The position numbers were made by a program, and so were the translations under genes. A model generated the notes under the pieces. It searched no databases and was not told where the DNA came from. It saw nothing but the letters and a program-made list of their open reading frames with translations. Shown here piece after piece: positions 44,061-51,929 of a DNA stretch of 64,000 nucleotides. The DNA is from JBOEGW01 sp050633625 (GTDB taxonomy: Bacteria > Pseudomonadota > Alphaproteobacteria > Rhodobacterales > Rhodobacteraceae): assembly GCA_050633625.1 (NCBI GenBank), contig JBOEGW010000004.1, positions 310,001-374,000 of the forward strand, read 5' to 3'. Within the stretch, counting starts at the first letter, position 1; every line of letters starts with the position of its first letter.

Positions 44061-45871
44061 TGGCACAAGCGCAATACCGCCCGCATAAATCTGAGGTCGA
44101 AACCCGCGCGGACGGCGCGATTTTGTACCGCTCAAGTTATGAGTTGTCAGAGGTTGCGCAGACAACTGGCGACTGGTTGCACAAATGGGCCAAGGCAGCG
44201 CCAGACCGGGTGTTTGTCGCGGAACGGTTCGGGGCCGGGTGGCGAGAGGTCACCTACCGCGAAGCGCTTGAACAGGTGCGCGCGATTGGCGCAGCCCTCA
44301 TGGCGCGTGGCTTAGGGCCGCAGACACCGATCATCATCATGTCGGGCAACAGCGTGGATCACGCTTTGCTGTCTTTGGCGGGGCAATATGTCGGCGTGCC
44401 GGTGGTGCCGGTGGCCGAACAATACGCGCTCATTCATGGCGCGCATGGCCGTCTGAAACACGCGATTGAGCTGACCAAGCCCAAAATGGCCTTTGTCGAT
44501 GATGCTGACAAATACGCCGAAGCGCTTAAACTGCCAGAGGTGGCGGCGCTTGAGGTGGTGGCGTCGCGCGGCGCAACAGGCGACATCACTCCCTTTGATG
44601 CGCTCTTGCAGGGCGCTGCTGCCGCGGATGCCGACGCAGCGCATGCCAAAGTTGGCCCTGAGAGCGTTGTCAAAATCCTGCTCACTTCCGGGTCAACCTC
44701 CGCGCCAAAAGGCGTGCCGACAACCCACCGTATGATGTGCGTGAACCAAGCGCAGATCCTTGATGCGCTCCCGTTTCTCGCAGATCGCCCGCCCGTGGTG
44801 TGTGACTGGTTGCCATGGAACCATGTGTTTGGCGGCTCGCACAACCTCAACATCATTCTCGCCAATGGTGGCACGTTCTATATTGATGACGGCAAACCGG
44901 TGCCTGCCTTGATGCCGCGCACCATCGAAAACCTCTCGATGGTTTCGCCCACACTTTCCTTCAACGTGCCAGTCGGCTTTGCCGGACTCTTGGAGGCCCT
45001 CAAGAAAAGTGAAACGCTGCGCGAAACCTACTTCAAAGAACTGGACATGATCTTTTATGCCGGGGCATCGCTGCCGCAGGAGGTCTGGGTCGGCTTTGAA
45101 AGCATGGCCAAGGAGGTGCGCGGTATGGTCCCGTTGATGAACTCGTCTTGGGGTTTGACCGAAACCGCGCCAGCGACATTGATGGTACACGAGCCAACCC
45201 GGTCTTCTGGGATTGTGGGCGTGCCTTTGACGGGGGTCGAAATCAAGCTGTTGCCGGACGACGAAATGCGCTGCGAAGTGCGCGTGAAGGGGCCAAACCT
45301 GTTCACTGCCTACCTCGACAGCCCGGAAAAATCCGCTGAAGCTTTTGACGATGAAGGCTATTTCATCACCGGCGACGCTATGCGCTTTGTCGACAATGAG
45401 AACCCGGATTTGGGCCTGCGCTTTGATGGGCGCATCTCGGAGGATTTCAAACTCCTGACAGGGACATGGGTGCGCGCGGCGCAGCTGCGCCTTGATATGC
45501 TGGCGTGGCTTGGCCCGCTCGTACAAGACCTGGTGATCACGGGCGCCGACCGGGGCGAAATCGGGCTGATGATCTTCCCGAACATGGCCGAGCTGACGCG
45601 CGAAGGTTTTGCGCGTGATGCTGATCGTGGCGCGCTGACCGATCCCAAGTTGAAGTCGGAGATCAGCCGCAAACTGGCCGAACGGGCGCGCGACATTCAA
45701 GGCTCATCGACCAAGATTTCCCGCGCCATCGTCCTATCTGAGCCTGCCGATATGGGCGCGGGCGAGGTGACGGCCAAGGGCAATTTGAACTATCGCAAGG
45801 TGCTTGATGAGAGGAAAGACCTCCTTGAGCGCCTCTATGACAACGCTGATCCAGCAACGATTACATTCTAA
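44060..45871 (+). CDS. Feruloyl-CoA synthase-like aryl-propenoate CoA ligase
   Basis: This 603-residue adenylate-forming enzyme makes a CoA ester of an aromatic acid with ATP. The P-loop is LLTSGSTSAPKGVPTTH, the adenine region NSSWGLTETAPA, and the hinge FDGRISEDFKLLTGTWVRA. The C-terminal lysine lies in GEVTAKGNLNYRKVL, the form seen in feruloyl-CoA synthases, not the PX4GK form. Ferulate, coumarate, cinnamate or dihydro analogues are candidates. The ATG at 44060 overlaps the MarR stop and follows GGGAGG. Confidence 0.87.
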   Translation: MAQAQYRPHKSEVETRADGAILYRSSYELSEVAQTTGDWLHKWAKAAPDRVFVAERFGAGWREVTYREALEQVRAIGAALMARGLGPQTPIIIMSGNSVDHALLSLAGQYVGVPVVPVAEQYALIHGAHGRLKHAIELTKPKMAFVDDADKYAEALKLPEVAALEVVASRGATGDITPFDALLQGAAAADADAAHAKVGPESVVKILLTSGSTSAPKGVPTTHRMMCVNQAQILDALPFLADRPPVVCDWLPWNHVFGGSHNLNIILANGGTFYIDDGKPVPALMPRTIENLSMVSPTLSFNVPVGFAGLLEALKKSETLRETYFKELDMIFYAGASLPQEVWVGFESMAKEVRGMVPLMNSSWGLTETAPATLMVHEPTRSSGIVGVPLTGVEIKLLPDDEMRCEVRVKGPNLFTAYLDSPEKSAEAFDDEGYFITGDAMRFVDNENPDLGLRFDGRISEDFKLLTGTWVRAAQLRLDMLAWLGPLVQDLVITGADRGEIGLMIFPNMAELTREGFARDADRGALTDPKLKSEISRKLAERARDIQGSSTKISRAIVLSEPADMGAGEVTAKGNLNYRKVLDERKDLLERLYDNADPATITF

Positions 45872-45882
45872 GGAGCGAACAC

Positions 45883-46755
45883 ATGGTCGATCTTTCCAAA
45901 GTCCGCGCGATTGACATCCACACCCACGCCGAAGAGCCGTGCGGTTGCCACTCTGATGATGGCTATGATGAGTTGCAATCCACCATGGCGAGCTATTTTG
46001 GCGCGCCGTGGAAGCATCCGCCCACCATCGAGGAAACAGCTGCTCATTACCGCGAGCAAAACATCGCTGCTGTGATTTTCCCCGTCGATGCGGAGCGTGA
46101 AACGGGCTATCGGCGCTATAAGAACGAAGAAGTTGCGGCCCTGGCGGCGGAGAATGATGACGTGCTCATTCCGTTCGCCTCGATTGATCCGTGGAAGGGC
46201 AAAATGGGGGTGCGGGAATGTCGCCGTTTGATGCGCGACTTTGGCATCAAAGGGTTCAAGTTTCACCCGACGATGCAGGGGTTCTATCCGAATGATCGCA
46301 TTGCCTACGATCTGTACCAAGCGATTGAGGATGAAGGCGGGATTGCCTTGTTTCACACCGGTCAAACCGGTGTTGGATCGGGGATGTCGGGCGGCAATGG
46401 AATGCGCCTGAAGTATTCCAACCCGATGTATATGGACGATGTCGCTGTGGACTTTCCCGACCTGAAAATCATCCTCGCGCACCCATCTTTCCCTTGGCAA
46501 GAAGAAGCGCTCGCCGTGGCGCAGCACAAGCCGAACGTCTATATCGACCTGTCCGGCTGGTCGCCCAAATATTTCCCGCCGCTCTTGGTGCGCTACGCGA
46601 ACTCGATCCTCAAAAAGAAGGTTCTGTTTGGTTCGGACTGGCCCATGATCACGCCGGAAAGATGGCTGTCGGACTTTGAGAAAATCGACATCAAGGACCA
46701 TTTGCGCGAAGACATCATCAAGGGCAACGCTGCGCGTTTGTTGGGTTTGGCGTAA
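45883..46755 (+). CDS. Amidohydrolase (phenylpropanoid retro-Claisen type)
   Basis: The 290-residue metal-dependent hydrolase has the amidohydrolase_2 pattern: IDIHTHAEEP near the start (D-X-H-X-H), HPTMQGFYPND, FHTGQTG, LAHPSFPWQEE and a C-terminal GSDWPMI aspartate. In the cou and phd phenylpropanoid loci a protein of this type hydrolyses the aryl beta-ketoacyl-CoA to an aromatic acid and acetyl-CoA. Its position between ligase and acyl-CoA dehydrogenase fits that role. A decarboxylase function, also known in this family, is the main alternative. Confidence 0.82.
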   Translation: MVDLSKVRAIDIHTHAEEPCGCHSDDGYDELQSTMASYFGAPWKHPPTIEETAAHYREQNIAAVIFPVDAERETGYRRYKNEEVAALAAENDDVLIPFASIDPWKGKMGVRECRRLMRDFGIKGFKFHPTMQGFYPNDRIAYDLYQAIEDEGGIALFHTGQTGVGSGMSGGNGMRLKYSNPMYMDDVAVDFPDLKIILAHPSFPWQEEALAVAQHKPNVYIDLSGWSPKYFPPLLVRYANSILKKKVLFGSDWPMITPERWLSDFEKIDIKDHLREDIIKGNAARLLGLA

Positions 46756-46761
46756 CACCCG

Positions 46762-48360
46762 ATGACCCCTTTCAAAGCCCCCGTTGATGACATTTTGTTC
46801 ACGCTCAACCACGTTGCTGAGGCGGGGCGATTAGAGGCGTATGATGCTGAGTTTGCCGGGGATATTGCCGGGCATTACGCCGCCTTCATTGAGGGGGTTA
46901 TGGCCCCGCTCGATGCGCTCGGAGATCAGCAAGGCGCGCGGCTCTTTGAGGGTCGCGTTGTCCTGCCGGATGGCTTTGGGGCCGCGTATAAACAGCACGC
47001 AGAGGCGGGTTGGCCCGGCCTGACTGCGCCTGAAGCCTATGGCGGTCAGGGGCTTGGAGGGGTGTTTCAAGGGATCACATCGGAAATTTTTTCCGGCGCG
47101 AACCAGTCGTTGCAGATGGTCATGGGACTGGTGCCGGGCGCCATTCGCACACTGCTCGATTTCGGCACAGAGGCGCAAAAAGCGCAGATGATCCCGCCGC
47201 TTGCCGATGGGCGGTGGTTGGCGACCATGTGCTTGACCGAACCCGGTGCTGGGTCGGACCTTGCAGCCGTGCGAACGCGCGCCGAGCAGGTCGATGGCGC
47301 ATGGCGGATCAGCGGCGAGAAAATCTTTATTTCTGGCGGTGATCAGGACATGTCCGAGGGGATTTTCCACCTCGTGTTGGCCCGGACTGGCGGGCTTGAG
47401 GAGGGGCTTCGCGGGCTGTCTTTGTTTGCCTGTTTGTCGGACAACCCGGACGGAACGCGCAATGATATCAAGGTTACGCGCATAGAAGAAAAGATGGGGC
47501 TTCACGCCTCACCAACGTGTCAGCTCGCCTTTGAAGGGGCGCGCGCTGAGCTGATTGGCGAGGTCGGCGCGGGGCTGAAGGGCATGTTCACAATGATGAA
47601 TCACGCTCGAATAGACGTTTCGTTGCAAGGGGTTGCCCATGCGGCGCGCGCCTATCACATCGCCAGTACATATGCGAGCGAGCGGGTGCAGGGGCGCGGT
47701 GCAGACGGTCCAGTCACTCTTGATCAACACGGCGATGTGCGCCGGATGCTTGATGAAATCGACGCGCTGGCGATGGGCGCGCGCGCGATGAGCCATGTTG
47801 CGCTGGTTGCGCTTGAGGCCGGGGATGATCCGTGGCTCGTTGAGTTTTTGACTCCGGTGATCAAAGTGCACTGCACAGAGGCCGGGATGCGCGCCGCAGA
47901 AACCGGTATGCAAGTGCTTGGGGGCTACGGGTATCTGGGCGAATACCGGATCGAACAGACCTACCGGGACGCGCGGATTTCCGCGATCTACGAGGGGGCG
48001 AATGGGATCCACGCCATGGGCCTTGCGGGGCGGATGTTGCGGCTCAAAGATGGTGCCGCCTTTGATGCATTTGCTGGGTATATCGAAGGCGTTTTGAGCG
48101 TTGTTGAAAGCCCGGCGTTGTGCCGCGCCATGTCCGCCTGGAAAGTGGCGCGCAAGGCGCTGCTTAACGCAGAGGACATTGGCCCGGTTGCCATGCCGTT
48201 CATGCGGTTGACCGGGCGGGTGATGGAACAGGCGATGTGGGCGCTGATTGGCGCCAAAGCCCCGCTGCATGCAGATCCAAGCCGCCTGCAACGGGTCGCA
48301 GCCCTTGTGGCGCGCCAGGCTGCGCGCTGCGAAGCTGATTTGGCGGAAATTATCACTTAA
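46762..48360 (+). CDS. Acyl-CoA dehydrogenase (long, FadE/DmdC-like)
   Basis: The 532-residue flavoprotein has the acyl-CoA dehydrogenase core: CLTEPGAGSDLAAVRTRAEQ, FISGGDQDMSEG, MFTMMNHARIDVSLQGVA and MQVLGGYGYLGEYRIEQTYRD with the region of the catalytic base. The extra ~130 C-terminal residues match the longer DmdC-like subgroup. In this operon it would oxidise a 3-arylpropanoyl-CoA to the propenoyl-CoA, allowing use of saturated phenylpropanoids. No strong ribosome binding site precedes the ATG. A probable terminator follows. Confidence 0.87.
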   Translation: MTPFKAPVDDILFTLNHVAEAGRLEAYDAEFAGDIAGHYAAFIEGVMAPLDALGDQQGARLFEGRVVLPDGFGAAYKQHAEAGWPGLTAPEAYGGQGLGGVFQGITSEIFSGANQSLQMVMGLVPGAIRTLLDFGTEAQKAQMIPPLADGRWLATMCLTEPGAGSDLAAVRTRAEQVDGAWRISGEKIFISGGDQDMSEGIFHLVLARTGGLEEGLRGLSLFACLSDNPDGTRNDIKVTRIEEKMGLHASPTCQLAFEGARAELIGEVGAGLKGMFTMMNHARIDVSLQGVAHAARAYHIASTYASERVQGRGADGPVTLDQHGDVRRMLDEIDALAMGARAMSHVALVALEAGDDPWLVEFLTPVIKVHCTEAGMRAAETGMQVLGGYGYLGEYRIEQTYRDARISAIYEGANGIHAMGLAGRMLRLKDGAAFDAFAGYIEGVLSVVESPALCRAMSAWKVARKALLNAEDIGPVAMPFMRLTGRVMEQAMWALIGAKAPLHADPSRLQRVAALVARQAARCEADLAEIIT

Positions 48361-48383
48361 ATCCCGAATTTCGGAATGTGAAA

Positions 48384-48407
48384 GGGCCTCATCGGAGGAC
48401 TTTTTTT
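48384..48407 (+). terminator. Probable terminator of the phenylpropanoid operon
   Basis: A short stem (CCTC with GAGG around ATCG, extended past a mismatch) ends directly in seven T residues (48401-48407), 24 nt after the acyl-CoA dehydrogenase stop. The stem is weak but position and U-run support it. Confidence 0.5.
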
Positions 48408-48422
48408 GTGCCGGAGGATTTA

Positions 48423-48436
48423 TGCAAAAAAATGCA
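48423..48436. promoter_or_regulatory. BoxR-type operator 1 before the DUF4863-bclA operon
   Basis: TGCA-AAAAAA-TGCA fits the TGCA-N6-TGCA pattern bound by BzdR/BoxR-type regulators. It is 51 bp upstream of a second site in the same promoter region. Confidence 0.6.
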
Positions 48437-48473
48437 ACATTGCGTTTAGGTGATTGCGTGGCTGTGGTGAATG

Positions 48474-48487
48474 TGCATTATAAAGCA
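48474..48487. promoter_or_regulatory. BoxR-type operator 2 and -10 box before DUF4863
   Basis: TGCA-TTATAA-AGCA differs by one base from the perfect palindrome before boxC. TATAAA (48479-48484) inside it can act as the -10 box, with TTGCGT (48454-48459) as a possible -35. Binding here would block the polymerase. Confidence 0.65.
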
Positions 48488-48516
48488 TATCACGACTCAG
48501 CAAAACGAGGTAGCAC

Positions 48517-48999
48517 ATGTCCGGGGAAACTCTCTCAATCGAAGCTTTTGAGGCGCTCTTGTCCGGGATCGCGGCCCAGTTGGAAGGCATGCCGCTTGAT
48601 GGGGATATGTCGGCGTTTCTGAACGCGGAGTACCCGGCAGAGGGCGCGGATTTCGCCCATCTCGGGGCGCTTTGCGCGGCGGGCGAGGCCCAAGGCTGGC
48701 TGATGAGCCGCGAACAGGGCGGTATCAAGTTTGGCCGCGCGATCAAGCCGGGGCAGGCGACTGGGCAATTCTCGGTCGATGTGGTGCGTATGCGCGACGT
48801 CAAAGGCCCGCATCACGTTCATCCCAAAGGGGAAATCGGCGCGGTCCTGCCAATTGAAGGGGTGCCGCAATTCGATGATTTTGCGCCGGGTTGGTACGTT
48901 TATGGCCCCGGATCCGCCCATAATCCCACAATCAGCGGCGGCGATGCTTACGTGATTTACCTTCTGCCGGAGGGGGCGATTGAATTTACCGGAGCCTAG
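48517..48999 (+). CDS. DUF4863 family protein of the box operon
   Basis: This 160-residue cupin-like protein opens the benzoyl-CoA operon. The sequence RDVKGPHHVHPKGEIGAVLP supplies a His-His-X-His and Glu cluster that could bind metal, followed by a second strand set (GWYVYGPGSAHNP). DUF4863 includes a described 4-hydroxylaminobenzoate lyase, but members also recur in box clusters with no known job. The ATG follows CGAGG. Its place directly behind two BoxR-type sites ties it to benzoate use. Confidence 0.78.
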   Translation: MSGETLSIEAFEALLSGIAAQLEGMPLDGDMSAFLNAEYPAEGADFAHLGALCAAGEAQGWLMSREQGGIKFGRAIKPGQATGQFSVDVVRMRDVKGPHHVHPKGEIGAVLPIEGVPQFDDFAPGWYVYGPGSAHNPTISGGDAYVIYLLPEGAIEFTGA

Positions 49000-49053
49000 G
49001 CTTCGGGCGCGAAACATGGGGTCAGGAGGAGGCCCCTACAGGGAGAGAATTGC

Positions 49054-50583
49054 ATGGTCAATGAGAATGCGGCGGTCTACTTTTTGGATCGAAATGTGGA
49101 GGAAGGGCGTGGCGATCATGTCGCCTTTCGTGAGGCGGATGGCGACAAACGCAGCCTGACCTATGGCGCGCTTCAACGCGCTGCGGGACATTTTGCAGGG
49201 GCGCTTGAGCGCCACGGGGTGCGGCGCGAGGAACGGATTGCGATGATCCTGCGTGACCAGCTCGAATTTCCTGTGGTTTTCTGGGGCGCGCTGAAGATGG
49301 GAGCGATCCCGGTGCCGCTCAACACGCTTTTGTCGGGGCCTGTTTATGAGGCGATTTTGACCGACAGTCGCGCCTCCCTTCTCGTGGTGTCTCATGAGCT
49401 TTGGGAGACGGTAAAGCCTGCGCTGGATGGGAATAAATTCCTGCGTGCCGTTGTGGTGATTGGTGGCGAATGTCCAGAGGGCTGCGAAAGCTACACGGCG
49501 TTTGTTGAGGGCGCAAAGTGCCTTGAGACCGTTGAGGCGCAGGGGGATGAACTGGCGTTCTGGCTCTACTCATCCGGTTCCACCGGCACCCCGAAAGGCG
49601 TGCGTCATGTGCATCAATCGCTCAAGGCAACGGCTGACACTTTTGGACAGCAGATCATGGGGATATCTTCAAGCGACACAGTGTTTTCGGTCGCCAAAAT
49701 GTTCTTCGCCTATGGGCTTGGAAACGCAATGAGTTTCCCGATGGCGGCGGGGGCCACGACCGTGATTTTTGCCGGTCGCCCAACCCCGGACGCGGTGTTC
49801 GAAATCATGAAAACGCAGCGCCCGACGATCTTTTGTGGCGTGCCGACGCTCTATGCCGCGCTTGTGGCCGAGCAGGAAAAGCGCGGCACAAAGCCAGACC
49901 ATGCGATCCGTCTTTGTGCGTCGGCGGGCGAGGCATTGCCGCGCGACATTGGCGAGCGTTGGGAAGCGCTTTGGGGGGCGGAAATCATCGACGGGGTTGG
50001 CTCCACCGAGATGCTGCACATCTTCCTCTCCAATCGTCCGGGGGACGTTGTCTATGGCACATCGGGCAAGGCTGTGCCGGGGTTTGAGGTGCGCCTTGTG
50101 GATGAGCATGATGAGGATGTGGCCGAAGGCGAGGTGGGCGAGCTGCTCGTGCGCGGCCCTTCAGCGGCGGATGGGTATTGGAACCAGCGGCAAAAAAGCA
50201 TGGCGACATTTCAAGGGCACTGGACTCGCACGGGCGACAAATATGAATGTAAGGATGGCCGCTATGTTTACTGCGGGCGCACGGATGACATGTTCAAAGT
50301 GTCCGGCATTTGGGTCAGCCCCTTTGAAGTTGAGCAAGCTTTGATCGAGCATCCTGGCGTTTTGGAGGCGGCTGTTGTGGCGCGGGCAGATGACGAAAAC
50401 CTGGTAAAACCTGCTGCCTATATCGTGCTCAAAGAGGGCGTGGAGTCCAGTGTGGTGGGGGAGCTGAAGGATCTCGTGAAAGAGAAGATCGGCATGTGGA
50501 AATATCCGCGCTGGATTGATGTGGTGGACGAGCTTCCCAAGACCGCGACTGGCAAAATTCAACGGTTTAAACTGAGGGCGTGA
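49054..50583 (+). CDS. bclA: Benzoate-CoA ligase
   Basis: BclA activates benzoate to benzoyl-CoA with ATP in the cytoplasm, the first box step. The 509-residue enzyme has the P-loop YSSGSTGTPKGVRHVHQS, the A5 motif DGVGSTEMLHIF and the hinge YCGRTDDMFKVSGIWVS, all close to the benzoate ligase group. The catalytic lysine is Lys501 in PKTATGK, which is the PX4GK motif recognised by Pat-type protein acetyltransferases. The stop overlaps the hydrolase start. Confidence 0.93.
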   Translation: MVNENAAVYFLDRNVEEGRGDHVAFREADGDKRSLTYGALQRAAGHFAGALERHGVRREERIAMILRDQLEFPVVFWGALKMGAIPVPLNTLLSGPVYEAILTDSRASLLVVSHELWETVKPALDGNKFLRAVVVIGGECPEGCESYTAFVEGAKCLETVEAQGDELAFWLYSSGSTGTPKGVRHVHQSLKATADTFGQQIMGISSSDTVFSVAKMFFAYGLGNAMSFPMAAGATTVIFAGRPTPDAVFEIMKTQRPTIFCGVPTLYAALVAEQEKRGTKPDHAIRLCASAGEALPRDIGERWEALWGAEIIDGVGSTEMLHIFLSNRPGDVVYGTSGKAVPGFEVRLVDEHDEDVAEGEVGELLVRGPSAADGYWNQRQKSMATFQGHWTRTGDKYECKDGRYVYCGRTDDMFKVSGIWVSPFEVEQALIEHPGVLEAAVVARADDENLVKPAAYIVLKEGVESSVVGELKDLVKEKIGMWKYPRWIDVVDELPKTATGKIQRFKLRA

Positions 50584-51404
50584 GCATGATGGATTGGACA
50601 AGCAAGGGCCGGATGACAGCTGCGGGGAAGGGGCTTGAATACGCCTGTTTTGGCCCCGCGCCCGAGAAAGAGTCGCCCGTGATCGTCATGCTTCATGAGG
50701 GGTTGGGGTCAAGCGGGTTGTGGCGCGATGTGCCACAGAAGATTTCCGATGCCACTGGTCTGGGTGTGATCACCTATAGCCGGGCCGGATACGGGTTTTC
50801 GGACCCGGCAACATTGCCGCGCCCCTTGGACTATATGACGCGCGAAGCTGTGGATGTGTTGCCGGATGTGCTCAATGAAATCGGGGCGAAGCGGGTCATC
50901 TTGCTTGGCCACTCAGACGGCGCAACGATCGCTGCGGAATACGCGGGCCGGGTGTCTGATATGCGGGTGCGCGGGCTGATCTTGATCGCACCGCATTTCT
51001 TCACGGAACCGATGGGGCTGGCTGAAATTGCCGCCGCTAAGGTCGCGTTTGAAACCACGGATTTGCCGGCGAAAATGGCCAAGCATCACGCGGATGCGGA
51101 GGCAACTTTTCGTGGCTGGAACGAGGCGTGGCTTGCGCCCGGGTTTGTCGATTGGCATGTGGGTGAAGCGATTGATCATTGGCGTATTCCTTGTCTCGCA
51201 CTCCAAGGGGCGCAGGACCAATACGGCACGCTGGCGCAAATTCGAGAGATCGAAAGCCGGGCCTATGTGCCCGTCGAAACCTGCATCATTGAAGGCGCGC
51301 GCCATGCGCCACACTTGGAAGCGCAAGACGAGACTTTGGCAGCAATTGCCGATTTTTGCGCGCGTCTTGTGCGGATCGAATCCGAGGTGGTGGTGCCCGC
51401 ATGA
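50580..51404 (+). CDS. Alpha/beta hydrolase of the box operon
   Basis: The 274-residue alpha/beta hydrolase has LHEGLGSSGLWRDVPQ as the oxyanion region, GHSDGATIAAEYAG as the nucleophile elbow with Ser, and EGARHAPHLEAQDE with the likely catalytic His. Hydrolases of this kind are regular members of box clusters; thioester, lactone or ester hydrolysis are possible. It starts at a GTG overlapping the bclA stop; ATGs at 50586 and 50589 are alternatives. Its stop overlaps the DUF309 start. Confidence 0.82.
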   Translation: MSMMDWTSKGRMTAAGKGLEYACFGPAPEKESPVIVMLHEGLGSSGLWRDVPQKISDATGLGVITYSRAGYGFSDPATLPRPLDYMTREAVDVLPDVLNEIGAKRVILLGHSDGATIAAEYAGRVSDMRVRGLILIAPHFFTEPMGLAEIAAAKVAFETTDLPAKMAKHHADAEATFRGWNEAWLAPGFVDWHVGEAIDHWRIPCLALQGAQDQYGTLAQIREIESRAYVPVETCIIEGARHAPHLEAQDETLAAIADFCARLVRIESEVVVPA

Positions 51405-51823
51405 ACGCCGCGCCGCATATTCCCGGCCAGACCCCGCGCCCGGCGCATGGCAGTATCCGCCCCGGACTTCTGGAAGGGCTGGCGCTCTACCGGTCTGGGT
51501 TTTTCTGGGAAGCCCATGAAGCTTGGGAGCCGCTCTGGCTTGAGGCGACGCCGAATTCCCGTGATCGATCCTTCTTGCAGGGCATCATTCAACTGGCAAA
51601 CGGGCGTCTGAAACTGCTGATGGGCAAGCCTCAGGCGGCGCAGCGCATCGCGGTTCTGGCAAGGGAGCATCTTGAACGCGCTGGAGGCGACAGGCTGCTG
51701 GATCAAGACCCGGTTTGGGCCATGACGGAGCTGACGCTGTTAGAATCAGGGATCAGGGAGAATTTGCATAATAATGCAGATTTCAGACCCAAACCCCGCA
51801 CGTCCGTGGAAAAACTGGACTAA
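51401..51823 (+). CDS. DUF309 family protein
   Basis: DUF309 is a small helical family of unknown function. The hallmark FFWEAHEAWEPLW (about residues 37-49) holds conserved His, Glu and Trp, and SFLQGIIQLANGRLKL follows. The protein has 140 residues. Its ATG overlaps the hydrolase stop. A perfect TGCA-N6-TGCA site (51765-51778) lies inside its last codons, so the 3' end doubles as regulatory DNA for boxC. Confidence 0.82.
   Translation: MNAAPHIPGQTPRPAHGSIRPGLLEGLALYRSGFFWEAHEAWEPLWLEATPNSRDRSFLQGIIQLANGRLKLLMGKPQAAQRIAVLAREHLERAGGDRLLDQDPVWAMTELTLLESGIRENLHNNADFRPKPRTSVEKLD
51765..51778. promoter_or_regulatory. BoxR-type operator, upstream site for boxC
   Basis: TGCA-TAATAA-TGCA matches TGCA-N6-TGCA exactly. 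It lies within the end of the DUF309 gene, 87 bp upstream of the second boxC site, a distance that would permit cooperative binding or looping. Confidence 0.6.
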
Positions 51824-51851
51824 CTTACTGAAATTACTCACATTAAAATAG

Positions 51852-51865
51852 TGCATTATAATGCA
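51852..51865. promoter_or_regulatory. BoxR-type operator over the boxC -10 box
   Basis: TGCATTATAATGCA is a perfect 14-bp palindrome of the TGCA-N6-TGCA type. A consensus TATAAT (51857-51862) lies inside it, so binding would directly cover the boxC promoter. The boxC GTG start is 65 bp downstream. Confidence 0.75.
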
Positions 51866-51929
51866 TACATCCATTTACGAGGATAACTTGCAGCCTTATA
51901 GTGCCTTAACGCGAACAAGGAGAGACGCC

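Noticed and set aside
51861..51929. ATG start for boxC 23 codons upstream of the chosen GTG
   Set aside because: The ATG lies inside the TGCATTATAATGCA operator and -10 box, so it would precede the transcript start; the GTG has a strong AAGGAGAG site.
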